NCBI GenBank assembly: GCA_016927315.1
Contig: JAFGMV010000079.1
Coordinates: 53,249 to 117,248 of the forward strand
DNA from: Anaerolineales bacterium
Lineage (GTDB): Bacteria; Chloroflexota; Anaerolineae; Anaerolineales; Villigracilaceae
Length of the DNA stretch: 64,000 nucleotides
Direction: 5' to 3'
The notes beneath the pieces were generated by a model. The model was not told the origin of the DNA. It did not search any database and was given only the letters and a program-made list of their open reading frames with translations. The position numbers were made by a program, and so were the translations under genes. The first letter of the stretch is position 1, and each line of letters starts with the position of its first letter. Of the stretch, positions 17,129 through 25,435 are shown in pieces.

Positions 17129-17731
17129 TCAAAAATCACGCGTTCCTCCCTGTTCTGGCTGTTCCTTACGATAATCTCAATTGCAGTACTTACGTTGTTT
17201 GGCCCCGAAGACAAATCTCTGGGTACCAATGTGCGCATTATTTACCTGCATGGTTCTTGGGTGGTCGCTGCCGAACTGGCATTTTTTACAGCAGCCATAG
17301 CAGGGTTGATAGGCCTGTTTCTGCGACACAAAAAGGCAAATCACTGGTCTGCTGCTCTGGGCCGTACAGGAGTCGCTTTCTGGATCACTTATTTGCCAAT
17401 GTCTTTGTGGGCCATGCAAGCCAATTGGAACGGTCTCTTCCTGGTTGAACCGCGTTTTCGCCTGGCTTTGATCTTTGCTGTAATCGGCCTGTTGATTCAA
17501 ATCGGCCTATGGCTGCTTGGCAATGCCTGGCTCATTTCACTTAACAACATTATTTTTATCATCATGCTGCGGGTTGCCTTTTCAAATGCTGCCAATGTGA
17601 TGCACCCCCCGCCTTCTCCAATTTTTAATTCAGGCAATTGGGAGATCATTGTTTTTTTTATCGCCCTGAATATACTGACACTGGTAGCGGCTGGTTTCAC
17701 CGCACGCACATTTCTACGTTATTCTGTATAA
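17126..17731 (+). CDS. Multi-pass membrane protein, CcmC/CcsA-like cytochrome c assembly fold
   Basis: 201 residues from the ATG at 17126. Six hydrophobic segments are visible. VRIIYLHGSWVVAAELAFF resembles the KxxYxHVPxAW segment of CcmC haem-handling proteins. ANWNGLFLVEPRFRLALIF stands where CcmC has its tryptophan-rich WWD loop, but it is shortened to one Trp. The Asp in FGPEDKSLG and His in VMHPPPSP are other polar candidates. Family assignment rests on topology and the two loops, so confidence is moderate. No other cytochrome c maturation genes are nearby. If the fold is right, the reduced WWD loop raises doubt about haem binding. Confidence 0.5.
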   Translation: MSKITRSSLFWLFLTIISIAVLTLFGPEDKSLGTNVRIIYLHGSWVVAAELAFFTAAIAGLIGLFLRHKKANHWSAALGRTGVAFWITYLPMSLWAMQANWNGLFLVEPRFRLALIFAVIGLLIQIGLWLLGNAWLISLNNIIFIIMLRVAFSNAANVMHPPPSPIFNSGNWEIIVFFIALNILTLVAAGFTARTFLRYSV

Positions 17732-17822
17732 TCCTTCGTACCACAACCAGCAAAATTTCCACCCGTAATAAGCCGCCACTTCAGACCTTGAAAGGGGCGG
17801 CGTACGCCTGAGCCCGGTTCTA

Positions 17823-19019
17823 TTAAGATGACAGAGACAGGTTCAAGCGGTTTATGACCGGATCAAAATACCTGATAATTGTTTCTTCTACCCTGGGATT
17901 CTCTGTCGTCAGGAGATAAGACCAGACACCCGCAATTGTTGTCAATATCTTCTCTTCTACCATACCCCAGAGCGGGACAGATGGGAAAGTCCGCCCACAA
18001 GATAATGCCTGATATACCACGTTATGGTGATGCTCCACTGAATAGGGAGGCAATGCCCAGGCAGCATGTGTAACGGGTAACAGGCCGAGCATCGGACAGT
18101 ATTGTGTCTGTACGTCCGGTGAGGTCATAAACTTGAGAAACTCCACAATTTCCTCACCGCGTGTGCTGTGATTCCAGGCTGCCAACACTGTCCCACCCAC
18201 AAAAGGTGGACCAGGTGGAAGGGCAACACCCACACGGGCAAGTTGTCTTTTAGGGATATCTATATTCTTAAGATAACGATATACCCAGGGGCCAGCGACA
18301 GTCGCTGCAATTTCACGTTTTGAGAATTTCTCCAGGATTAGTTCAGCAGTCAACAGTTCGTTTTCTCGGGGCATAAATTCATGGAGATCAAAATAAGCTT
18401 TCAGGCTGCCAAGAGCCGCAGGGTTATCCAGGGATACCATTTTACCGTCTGGCATAACAAAATCGTGACCACTACCCCAAACCCAACTGGCCAGAACCTG
18501 TATGGTATTTGGATCTCCGAGAACTGTAGTGACTCCCCAGGGAGTAGGAATAACCGACTTCAATGTTTCCAGTGATTGATGCACATCAGTGTATGTTTTA
18601 AATGCACTGTCAGGATCAACACCCGCTTCCTCCAGCATATCTTTCCAATACCAGACCACGCGAACATCTGAGCGTAAGGGAATCCCCCAAACCTGGTTAT
18701 CGCCCCTCACTGATAATGCTTCCCAGGCAGAAGTCAGGAACGCATTTTTTCCTCCAACCTGGATAATTTCCTCTTGCGTAAATGGCCGCAGAGAATTCAT
18801 GGTAACCAGGCTCTCCAACCAGGAAGTTCCTACTTCCGTGATATCTGCTCCCTTTCTATTAATACTTACACTGACCAGCTCCCGCCAGATTGTATCCCAA
18901 TCGGTGAATTTGGTTTCAACCTCAATTCCTGATTGATCCTTAAACCGGTCAAGGAGTGAAACGACCTGGTTTGCAGCTGGTTTATCATGGACGATGGTCA
19001 GGTATTCAAGTGTTTTCAT
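17823..19019 (-). CDS. ABC-type sugar solute-binding-like protein lacking a signal peptide
   Basis: 398 residues. The fold is that of family 1 extracellular solute-binding proteins: EYLTIVHDKPAANQVVSLLDRFKD at the start, then DITEVGTSWLESL, VWGIPLRSDVRVVWYWKDML, the DNPAALGSLKAYFDL stretch, and AGPWVYRYL near the C-terminus. Unlike typical members it has no signal peptide or lipobox. The protein begins directly with the first beta strand, and an in-frame stop lies only 8 codons upstream of the GTG at 19025, so no longer start is possible. No permease or ATPase genes are adjacent. It may be a cytoplasmic carbohydrate sensor or a stranded domain. Confidence 0.75.
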   Translation of the reverse strand: MKTLEYLTIVHDKPAANQVVSLLDRFKDQSGIEVETKFTDWDTIWRELVSVSINRKGADITEVGTSWLESLVTMNSLRPFTQEEIIQVGGKNAFLTSAWEALSVRGDNQVWGIPLRSDVRVVWYWKDMLEEAGVDPDSAFKTYTDVHQSLETLKSVIPTPWGVTTVLGDPNTIQVLASWVWGSGHDFVMPDGKMVSLDNPAALGSLKAYFDLHEFMPRENELLTAELILEKFSKREIAATVAGPWVYRYLKNIDIPKRQLARVGVALPPGPPFVGGTVLAAWNHSTRGEEIVEFLKFMTSPDVQTQYCPMLGLLPVTHAAWALPPYSVEHHHNVVYQALSCGRTFPSVPLWGMVEEKILTTIAGVWSYLLTTENPRVEETIIRYFDPVINRLNLSLSS

Positions 19020-19038
19020 CAGCACCCGGATAATTGTT

Positions 19039-19057
19039 GGGTCTTAAACCCATTATA
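19039..19057 (-). promoter_or_regulatory. Promoter with overlapping imperfect palindrome for the solute-binding-like gene
   Basis: On the minus strand GTGTATAAT (TATAAT at 19057-19052) is a strong -10 box. Directly downstream GGGTTTAAGACCC (19051-19039) is a near-palindrome covering the expected start site near 19045, a possible operator. The leader is about 25 bases without a ribosome site. Confidence 0.5.
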
Positions 19058-19274
19058 CACATTTTGAAAAAGATACATACGGGGCTTTCTCAAAGTCATA
19101 GTAGTAAAGTGGGTAAAGTCCTTAAAAGGGATTTCGACAGCGAAAGAATGCAGAAAAATTCCGAACTTTGTGTCCTTTGCGGTGAATATTTTACCTTTTT
19201 GGTGCGTCATCTCAGATATTGGGAAAGCCGTGAAGATGCAAATGGAATGGGTGTGTAACCGTCTTGAAATATGG

Positions 19275-19288
19275 TAAAGTAGTTTATG
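19275..19288 (+). promoter_or_regulatory. Extended -10 box at the hutI start (leaderless)
   Basis: TGGTAAAGT (TAAAGT 19275-19280) is followed 5 bases later by the ATG at 19286, where transcription should begin. No ribosome site is present. Confidence 0.5.
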
Positions 19289-20563
19289 CTGATTCATTCT
19301 GCAGCTCAAGTTTTGACACTAAAGGGGGGGCCTCAACGAGGAAAAGACCTCGGTGACCTTGGTATTATCGAAAATGGGGCTGTACTGCTGCGAGAAGAAA
19401 AAATCACCGCTGTTGGGTCCACTGCCGAGCTGCAGGATGCTTTTCCTGATGAACCGGATGTCGACGCAGCCGGCTGTGTGGTCATGCCAGGATTGGTTGA
19501 CCCACATACACACCTGATTTGGGGAGGGGACCGGGCAGCTGAATTTGAGACGCGCCTGGAAGGTAAAAGTTACCTGGATATCCTGGCCGCCGGAGGCGGG
19601 ATCATTTCCACTGTTCGGGCTACCCGTACAGCCTCTATTGAATCTCTGATCGCTCAAACACGTCCACGGTTGTTGCGTATGTTCGCCCATGGCACAACAA
19701 CCGCCGAAGCCAAGACTGGTTATGGTCTGCAAACGGCTACAGAACTTCGCTTACTAAAAGCACTGCTGGCGCTCGATGATGAAAGCCCTCTGGAACTGGC
19801 AGTGACCTTTTTGGGCGCCCATGCCATTGCTCCCGAGTATAAAGATAATCCACAAGAATATGTCAAATTGATCTGCGAGACCATGCTGCCCCTGGTTCAA
19901 TTATGGTGGGGAGTCCATGCGCCTCACCGGAAAAATCTGCCTTTCGTGGATGTGTTCTGTGAAAACAACGCGTTTAACCTTGAACAATCCAAAGAAATTC
20001 TGGAGGCAGCCAAAGCATTAGGTTTCCCTCTCAAGATTCACGCCGATGAGTTTGAAAACCTGGGAGGGGCCAGCCTGGCTGTAGAACTGGAGGCTGTATC
20101 TGCAGACCACCTGGTCAAGACCTCAGACGAAGATATAAAAAATCTGGGTAACTCTGACACCGTAGCGGTTGCCTTGCCCTGTACGCCATTCGGACTGGGA
20201 GAATGTGAATACACACCGGCGAAGAAACTGCTGGAAGCCAATGCGATCCTGGCCCTGGCGACAGATTGTAATCCGGGGACAGCCTGGACAGAATCAATGC
20301 AGTTTTCCATGGCGCTTGCCTGCCGCAACATGGGATTAACGCCGGCCCAGGCGATTGCCGCCTCAACGATCAACGCCGCCCATGCCATTCGTCGTGCTGA
20401 CCGGATTGGATCGCTGGAACCCGGGAAGCAAGCCGACCTGTTGATCTTGTCTGTTCCGGAGTACCGGCACCTGGGGTATCGCTTCGGAACAAATCTGGTT
20501 AAGCAGGTGATCAAGCGCGGGCGGGTTTATTCGGTAGATGTTGGATATTACAGAACGGCCTGA
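19286..20563 (+). CDS. hutI: Imidazolonepropionase
   Basis: 425 residues, close to the usual length. It belongs to the amidohydrolase superfamily: HTHLIWGGDR (about 74-83) gives two metal-binding His, KTGYGLQ is the family signature, KIHADEF near 250 holds a further His and Glu, SADHL is present, and ATDCNPG carries the metal-binding Asp. It hydrolyses 4-imidazolone-5-propionate to N-formimino-L-glutamate in histidine degradation. The other hut genes (hutH, hutU, hutG) are not in the window, so it is either separated from them or serves another imidazolone. The start is set by a -10 box that allows no leader. Confidence 0.9.
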   Translation: MLIHSAAQVLTLKGGPQRGKDLGDLGIIENGAVLLREEKITAVGSTAELQDAFPDEPDVDAAGCVVMPGLVDPHTHLIWGGDRAAEFETRLEGKSYLDILAAGGGIISTVRATRTASIESLIAQTRPRLLRMFAHGTTTAEAKTGYGLQTATELRLLKALLALDDESPLELAVTFLGAHAIAPEYKDNPQEYVKLICETMLPLVQLWWGVHAPHRKNLPFVDVFCENNAFNLEQSKEILEAAKALGFPLKIHADEFENLGGASLAVELEAVSADHLVKTSDEDIKNLGNSDTVAVALPCTPFGLGECEYTPAKKLLEANAILALATDCNPGTAWTESMQFSMALACRNMGLTPAQAIAASTINAAHAIRRADRIGSLEPGKQADLLILSVPEYRHLGYRFGTNLVKQVIKRGRVYSVDVGYYRTA

Positions 20564-20673
20564 CCTCACCGAGCGAGCGCATGCTTCTTTGAAATGATTG
20601 CCAGGTCCTTGTCAGGCGTCGATCTGTTTTCCTTTTCCTCACTGCTTTTTTGATCTTGTCGAAATGCAGATCG

Positions 20674-21816
20674 TCAGCGGTTAACGGGAGGTCGTTCTCC
20701 ATAGTATTGATAGTAATTAACCTCAATGCTCCCGTTGTAAAGCTTTCGGACCCGGTCTGGATGTGCGCGTTTGAAATAATCAGGAAATTTCTTATCTGCC
20801 GTCAGGATGTACAGCGACCAACCTTTCTTTTTTTTGAAGGTTTTATGGATAGAGAGATATATCTCATTCAATTCCCGAAAATCTCCCAGCTTGATGCCAT
20901 ATGGCAGGTTGGAAATCAGGATACCGTATTGCCGGTCAATCCATAAGTCTTTGATATCTTTTTGCTGGAAAACAATATCTTTGCCTACGCCGGCGGTTTT
21001 TGCATTGGATTGGCAGTGTTGGATCATATCAGGGTCAATGTCATACCCAAAGATTTCCAGGACTGGCTCCGAGCAGATGGCCTGTTTTGCTTCTGTGCGG
21101 GCTTTCTGCCAGGTCTTCTCTCCAAGAATGGGCCATTTTTCTGCTGCAAATCCCCGATTAAGTCCCGGAGCGATATTGCGGGCCAACAGCGCCGCCTCGA
21201 TCAGAATCGTTCCTGAACCACACAGCGGGTCAAGCAGCAGACGGTCTTTGTCCCAGAAGCTGAGCTGTACCAGGGCAGCCGCCATGGTCTCTTTCAGGGC
21301 TGCCTGGCCGGCATGTTTTCGGTAACCACGCCGGTTCAACCCTGAACCGGATGTGTCGATCGTTAGCAGCGCGATATCATTTAGCATCGAAACCTGGATG
21401 GTAAATTCCGGGCCAGTCTCTTCAAACCAGTCGGTCTTATACTTTTCTTTCAGGCGTTCAACAACTGCTTTTTTTACAATGGACTGGCAAGCCCTGACAC
21501 TCCCTAATGTTGACTTGACAGACTTTCCTGTTACGGTGAACTTTCCATCCTTGGTGATCCAGTCTTCCCAGGCTATGGTTTTGGTTCGTTCAAACAGCTC
21601 CTCGAAAGTAAACGCCTGAAACTCTCCCATTTTCAATAGAACCCGATCTGCACTTCGCAGCCACAGGTTGGCTTTGGGAAGTTCCTCAAGGGCAGCATCG
21701 AATTCCACCTTGCCGTTAGATACCCGGGTAATCTCAAAACCCAAGGCCTGGATTTCACGTTTTACAACGGATTCCAGGCCAAAGGTCGATATAGCAAGCA
21801 GTCGCAAATTATTCAT
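20674..21816 (-). CDS. THUMP-domain class I SAM-dependent RNA methyltransferase (RlmL/YpsC-like)
   Basis: 380 residues from the ATG at 21816. The N-terminal half (to about 160) is an RNA-binding THUMP domain, starting with LLAISTFGLESVVKREI. The methyltransferase half has RGYRKHAGQAALKETMAA, then LLDPLCGSGTILIEAAL for SAM binding, FGYDIDPDMI, and SNLPYGIKLG, the N-L-P-Y catalytic motif of N2-guanine methyltransferases. It probably methylates a guanosine of 23S rRNA, as RlmL does for m2G2445. It matches the N-terminal half of E. coli RlmL only; the RlmK half is absent, as in Firmicutes homologues. A TACAAT box 8 bases before the ATG suggests a leaderless transcript. Confidence 0.88.
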   Translation of the reverse strand: MNNLRLLAISTFGLESVVKREIQALGFEITRVSNGKVEFDAALEELPKANLWLRSADRVLLKMGEFQAFTFEELFERTKTIAWEDWITKDGKFTVTGKSVKSTLGSVRACQSIVKKAVVERLKEKYKTDWFEETGPEFTIQVSMLNDIALLTIDTSGSGLNRRGYRKHAGQAALKETMAAALVQLSFWDKDRLLLDPLCGSGTILIEAALLARNIAPGLNRGFAAEKWPILGEKTWQKARTEAKQAICSEPVLEIFGYDIDPDMIQHCQSNAKTAGVGKDIVFQQKDIKDLWIDRQYGILISNLPYGIKLGDFRELNEIYLSIHKTFKKKKGWSLYILTADKKFPDYFKRAHPDRVRKLYNGSIEVNYYQYYGERPPVNR

Positions 21817-21830
21817 GGATACCAATTGTA
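21814..21830 (-). promoter_or_regulatory. -10 box placed for a leaderless transcript (RlmL-like gene)
   Basis: Read on the minus strand, TACAAT (21830-21825) lies 8 bases before the ATG at 21816. No ribosome site is visible and the -35 is weak. Confidence 0.45.
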
Positions 21831-21945
21831 ACGCATCCCTTTATAATGCTTATTATATGTGCCATACAGGTTGATCCTGTACAATAAGAATATCGGAAGC
21901 TCGTTTTTTTCAACACGGTTTGCACAAACCAGGAAGGAGTACCTT

Positions 21946-22440
21946 ATGGAAGGGAAAATACAATTGTTACGCAAACTCTTTTTTTTCATCAGCATACTGG
22001 CACTAATCGTTGGTGTGTCTTCCTGCAACCTGCCGGAGAATTCTGAACCAGCCAACGATTCCAGGCCCCAAGAAAATCATCCACAAGAGCCCTCATCCGA
22101 AGAACCGATGCCAGGAGAAGAACAACCTCCTGCCGAACCGCCACACGAAGAACCTGCCCGCGAACAGCCCCCGCAGGAAGAGCCTCCTCACGAAGAGCCC
22201 GCACCTGGAGGACAGGAAGGCGGAACCGGCTCGATTTTCGGTCGTGACCCGGCTGCAGCCGGCAGTATCATGCCGCTTTACGAAGGCGCCTGCCCGGCCA
22301 GCAAAATGGCAGCCAGCTGCGAGGTGGACCCGGAAGGGAACTACAGGTTCGATGACCTGCAGCCCGGGACGTATTGTCTCGGATGGTCCAAGACCGTCCA
22401 GGTGGAAGCCGGACGAGAGATCGAAGTCAACCTTCCCTGA
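21946..22440 (+). CDS. Lipoprotein with Pro/Glu-rich linker
   Basis: 164 residues from the ATG at 21946, preceded by a strong AGGAAGGAG ribosome site. A type II signal peptide (basic start, FFFISILALIVG core) ends in the lipobox VSSC. Residues about 30-85 are an extended linker built from EEPPHEEPA-like repeats. The C-terminal ~75 residues include YRFDDLQPGTYCLGW, a pattern of carboxypeptidase-regulatory/SpaA-like beta domains, and four Cys that may pair. It should be anchored outside the cytoplasmic membrane. Its role is unknown. A strong terminator follows. Confidence 0.75.
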   Translation: MEGKIQLLRKLFFFISILALIVGVSSCNLPENSEPANDSRPQENHPQEPSSEEPMPGEEQPPAEPPHEEPAREQPPQEEPPHEEPAPGGQEGGTGSIFGRDPAAAGSIMPLYEGACPASKMAASCEVDPEGNYRFDDLQPGTYCLGWSKTVQVEAGREIEVNLP

Positions 22441-22478
22441 AGCCAGGAAGCTCAAAACAAGGCGGCCAAGGTACTAAC

Positions 22479-22523
22479 GGATACAAAGAGACGACTGTTT
22501 TGCCGTCTCTTTGTATCCTTTTT
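22479..22523. terminator. Strong intrinsic terminator
   Basis: A 15-bp perfect stem (GGATACAAAGAGACG 22479-22493 with its complement 22504-22518) and a 10-base loop precede a T-run (22519-22523). It stands between the convergent lipoprotein and STAS genes. Confidence 0.92.
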
Positions 22524-22531
22524 ACATATTT

Positions 22532-22888
22532 TCAGAAAGAAGAAATTGCTTCTTCAAGCGTCTTGTAAACTTCTAGATAATCGAGCAATCCGGCTATCTC
22601 AAGCACATTGCGGACATACTCAGTTGGGCTGACCAGCTTTAGATGCCGAGATGACTTGGCATTCTCCCCCGACAATAGTTTGTGGACGATCATTACTGCC
22701 CTGATTCCGGCGCTGGTGAGCGAGGGCGCTTCAGACAGGTCTATCACCAGGTCTCGCATCCCGATAGCATAAGCATCCTTTGCAGCCCGTTCCAATTCGG
22801 ATGTGTTCCCGAGATTTACTCTACCTTGAAGGTGAAAAATTGTTACTGGAACTCTTCCCCGGGCTTGAGATACTTTTACCAAACTCAT
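22532..22888 (-). CDS. STAS-domain protein, anti-sigma-factor-antagonist-like
   Basis: 118 residues from the ATG at 22888, chosen because AAAGGAG lies just upstream. The whole protein is one STAS domain: VTIFHLQGRVNLGNTSELE, then LVIDLSEAPSLTSAGIRAVM, where the Ser in TSAG is in the position phosphorylated in SpoIIAA/RsbV-type antagonists. Such proteins switch partners with serine kinases to control sigma factors or other outputs. No kinase or sigma gene is adjacent. It follows a small membrane-protein gene after a 39-bp gap on the same strand. Confidence 0.85.
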   Translation of the reverse strand: MSLVKVSQARGRVPVTIFHLQGRVNLGNTSELERAAKDAYAIGMRDLVIDLSEAPSLTSAGIRAVMIVHKLLSGENAKSSRHLKLVSPTEYVRNVLEIAGLLDYLEVYKTLEEAISSF

Positions 22889-22927
22889 GTACAGACTCCT
22901 TTGGTGAACGGATAACAACTGGATTTT

Positions 22928-23266
22928 TCAATTGCGTTTGGAAGGCTTGTCAACGTACTGCAGCCCGCTGCGCAGAAGAGTTAGCCCGATCTTGGTGGCT
23001 GCAGATAATGCCCAGATCGGTACGCCAAAGATCAATATTTCTCTGGGTAAAAGCAGTCGGCCGCCGGACGTTTCAGATATAACCATTTCCATGGGAATGA
23101 TCCCATCCAGTACCAGAAAGGTGCTGCTGCTGCTGAACAGCTGGTACAGTGAGACTACCACCCAGATCAACACGCCGGCGCCCAGGAAAACCAGGAAACC
23201 GCCCATCATATTGGATGCCGAGAGATTCAGACCACCGTAATCATCGTAATTCCGCATGGCGCTCAT
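22928..23266 (-). CDS. Small membrane protein of unknown function
   Basis: 112 residues with an AAGGA ribosome site. Two hydrophobic segments are seen, at about 20-42 (MMGGFLVFLGAGVLIWVVVS) and 78-98 (LIFGVPIWALSAATKIGLTL), with a polar loop between and a basic tail. The N-terminus is acidic and Tyr/Asn-rich. No family was recognised. It lies 39 bp upstream of the STAS gene on the same strand and is probably co-transcribed with it, so a role in the same signalling path is possible but unsupported. Confidence 0.55.
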   Translation of the reverse strand: MSAMRNYDDYGGLNLSASNMMGGFLVFLGAGVLIWVVVSLYQLFSSSSTFLVLDGIIPMEMVISETSGGRLLLPREILIFGVPIWALSAATKIGLTLLRSGLQYVDKPSKRN

Positions 23267-23590
23267 TTTTTATTCCTTGTGTTATTTCACAGATAACTAT
23301 ACAAGTAAACCCGTTATGGGGCAACAAGTTGTTAGCTCCAAATTAATCCGCGCATACATCCGGTACCGTCCATATAAAAACCTGTTTGTTTGCTGGTAGT
23401 ATCCTCTGTATTCATCCTGTTTTAAACGATCTTGACGCTAGTGTGGCCGGTCCCGAACGGTATGCTGTTTTGAACAGGCGTATGAGAGGCACTGCATGCA
23501 GGAAAAACAAGGTGACGCTTATTTCGAGAAATAAGCGTCACCTTGCCTCAATCCTTCTCCTTGTAGTCCGACAGTTCTGTTCTTCATAGA
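23267..23590. other. Intergenic stretch with a terminator at its right side
   Basis: No convincing gene in 324 bp. Apart from the hairpin at 23508-23545 no motif was recognised. The part near 23300 should contain the promoter of the minus-strand membrane-protein gene, but no clear boxes were seen. Confidence 0.5.
23503..23545 (-). terminator. Terminator downstream of the TauE/SafE gene
   Basis: Two 17-base arms, 23508-23524 and 23529-23545, are perfectly complementary around CGAG. Read on the minus strand the hairpin is followed by TTTTTCC, so it ends transcription of the TauE-like gene. Confidence 0.88.
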
Positions 23591-24352
23591 TCAGCGGAGC
23601 AAATAGAGTATCGCCACCAGGACTCCGAGCGAAACCACCACCCACCGGAGTGTCATAGGGCGGATCCGGCCTGCCAGGCGTCCTCCCAGCGCCCCGCCAA
23701 CCAGGGCGCCGCCTGCCATAAAAAATGCTGCCGGCCAGTGAACCTTTCCAGAGAAAACAAAAAATACCGCGGCAGTAATATTGACACTGAAAGCGATCAC
23801 CTGTTTAACTGCATTCAAACGGGTAAGGGTGTCTTCTAAAGTCAGTCCCAGCACAGCAAGCACGATCACACTCAAACCTGCGCCGAAGTATCCCCCATAG
23901 ATTGCAGCCAGTCCCGCTGGCAGCGCAGCCCATGCCGCTGAAGTTTCACTACCTGTCATACGGTCAAGGCGTTGCGATATCCAGCGCTTCATCGGCTCCT
24001 GTAAAGCCAACAGCAGGCTGGCCAGCAGGATCAGATAGGGAACCAGCTCCCGAAACAACTTCTCGCCGCTGTTCAACAATAACACACCGCCTGCCGCCCC
24101 GCCAAGCGCACTGACCGGGATCAGCAGCCTCAACCGGCGTCCCTGGCCTTGCAGGTCTTTCAGTTGAGCCAGGGTGGCGCCAAAATAACCAGGGCATAAT
24201 GCCACCGTATTGGTTACATTAGCGACCACGGCCGGGATCCCAACGGCTGTCAGCATCGGGAATGAAACAAGCGTACCTCCTCCCGCCAGTGCGTTGATTG
24301 CCCCTGCAGCCAGGGCTGCCAGAAGAACGAAGACAAATTCAATTGTGGTCAT
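23591..24352 (-). CDS. TauE/SafE-family (sulfite exporter-like) membrane protein
   Basis: 253 residues from the ATG at 24352 (24364 is an in-frame alternative). Seven to eight membrane segments are visible. The family signature [17 protein letters not shown] lies near residues 16-32, and the repeated counterpart [20 protein letters not shown] near 150-170. The inverted-repeat layout is typical. Family members export sulfite or other sulfonate-derived or organic anions; specificity cannot be told. It has no sulfur-metabolism neighbours. TATGCT stands 7 bases before ATG 24352, another possible leaderless start, but the -35 is poor. Confidence 0.85.
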   Translation of the reverse strand: MTTIEFVFVLLAALAAGAINALAGGGTLVSFPMLTAVGIPAVVANVTNTVALCPGYFGATLAQLKDLQGQGRRLRLLIPVSALGGAAGGVLLLNSGEKLFRELVPYLILLASLLLALQEPMKRWISQRLDRMTGSETSAAWAALPAGLAAIYGGYFGAGLSVIVLAVLGLTLEDTLTRLNAVKQVIAFSVNITAAVFFVFSGKVHWPAAFFMAGGALVGGALGGRLAGRIRPMTLRWVVVSLGVLVAILYLLR

Positions 24353-24428
24353 GTCGTGCAGCATACCTTAATCATCCCCTCTTTCAGGGCGTAATCACAC
24401 CCCAGAGTCAATTCGACCAGAAGGATAT

Positions 24429-25340
24429 CTATTCTTCTTCCCGGCGCAGCCTTTTCCCGCAGTCCCGGCAAAAACGATCACCGCTCTGGGCTCGCCTTCC
24501 ACACTGGTGACAGTACAGTCCAGCACCGGTTTCGCTTACCGGCTGCTTATTTTTCTTCCTGGAAAGGGATGCGTGACGCCTGTGCACTCTTTGCCCCTGG
24601 CCGCGACCCGTCAGGTAGAACGACAGGCCCCCCCCAACAATCAACACCACTCCGACAATACCCAATAACCAGGGTAAATAATCAGAGACAGAAGTACCAG
24701 GGATTTCACCTGTGGTTTGGAGGTCGCCGCCAGAGATATACAGGTCATCAGTGGCTTTGTCGTACGTAATCGCCCAGTTGAACTGCTCTCCGGCTGGTAC
24801 GTTCCCTACCAGGGCGCCATGAACGAAAAGATTGTCAGTCGCAACCCCCAGGTCTTCAAGGGGTATGTTGGACCGTAAGCTTTTCCCGTCTGAAGGTTCC
24901 TTAAACTTGACCACCAGGTTGGTGATATCATACTCTGACAGCCAGTCAAACTCGAAATGGCGGGTCTTTAGCTGTTTTTCAATCGGGAGGTAATACTCAA
25001 ACACAACTGCCGGACCAGTGGCTGTAACGAATACGTAAAGCCAATTTCCCTGCACCTGTTGTGAATGGTCAACGTTCTTGTCCGAAGCGGTGGAAATACT
25101 CTGCCCAACAGCGATAACATGAGGACGGCCAGCCTCGATCGGAATTCGAAAACTGACTTCAGCAGGCAGCCTGGTATCGGTAGATAGCTCCAGATAATAA
25201 ATGACCAGCATCTCAGGCCGATCGTATTCAGGCCAAAGCTGGACTTCAAGGGTTTCAATGGTTACCTGGTTTTGGGCAGAGACAGTCAGGGGCGTAACCA
25301 GGATGATTGCCAATAAAACCACCGTTTTCCAGTGATGCAT
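24429..25340 (-). CDS. Exported sensor-like protein with TM and cytoplasmic zinc ribbon
   Basis: 303 residues. A signal peptide (TVVLLAIILVTPLTVSAQ) is followed by ~200 residues of beta-rich extracytoplasmic sequence. A membrane helix lies at about 222-245 (LPWLLGIVGVVLIVGGG), then a basic stretch, then a C-terminal zinc ribbon CHQCG...CRDCG. The order implies an outside domain with the zinc ribbon in the cytoplasm. GGAGG precedes the ATG. The outer domain resembles the carbohydrate-binding-like domains next to zinc ribbons in other Chloroflexota proteins, but no named family was recognised. Function unknown. Confidence 0.65.
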   Translation of the reverse strand: MHHWKTVVLLAIILVTPLTVSAQNQVTIETLEVQLWPEYDRPEMLVIYYLELSTDTRLPAEVSFRIPIEAGRPHVIAVGQSISTASDKNVDHSQQVQGNWLYVFVTATGPAVVFEYYLPIEKQLKTRHFEFDWLSEYDITNLVVKFKEPSDGKSLRSNIPLEDLGVATDNLFVHGALVGNVPAGEQFNWAITYDKATDDLYISGGDLQTTGEIPGTSVSDYLPWLLGIVGVVLIVGGGLSFYLTGRGQGQRVHRRHASLSRKKNKQPVSETGAGLYCHQCGRRAQSGDRFCRDCGKRLRREEE

Positions 25341-25435
25341 GAAATATCCTCCGAAATTTCATAACAATTATCAACATCTTACCATAAAGCGCTGTGTATA
25401 TTTGCCTGGGTATAACCACAATTTAAAAAGCCCTT

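Noticed and set aside
19034..19258. 74-codon plus-strand frame upstream of hutI
   Set aside because: No ribosome site, no motif, and it overlaps the minus-strand promoter of the solute-binding-like gene.
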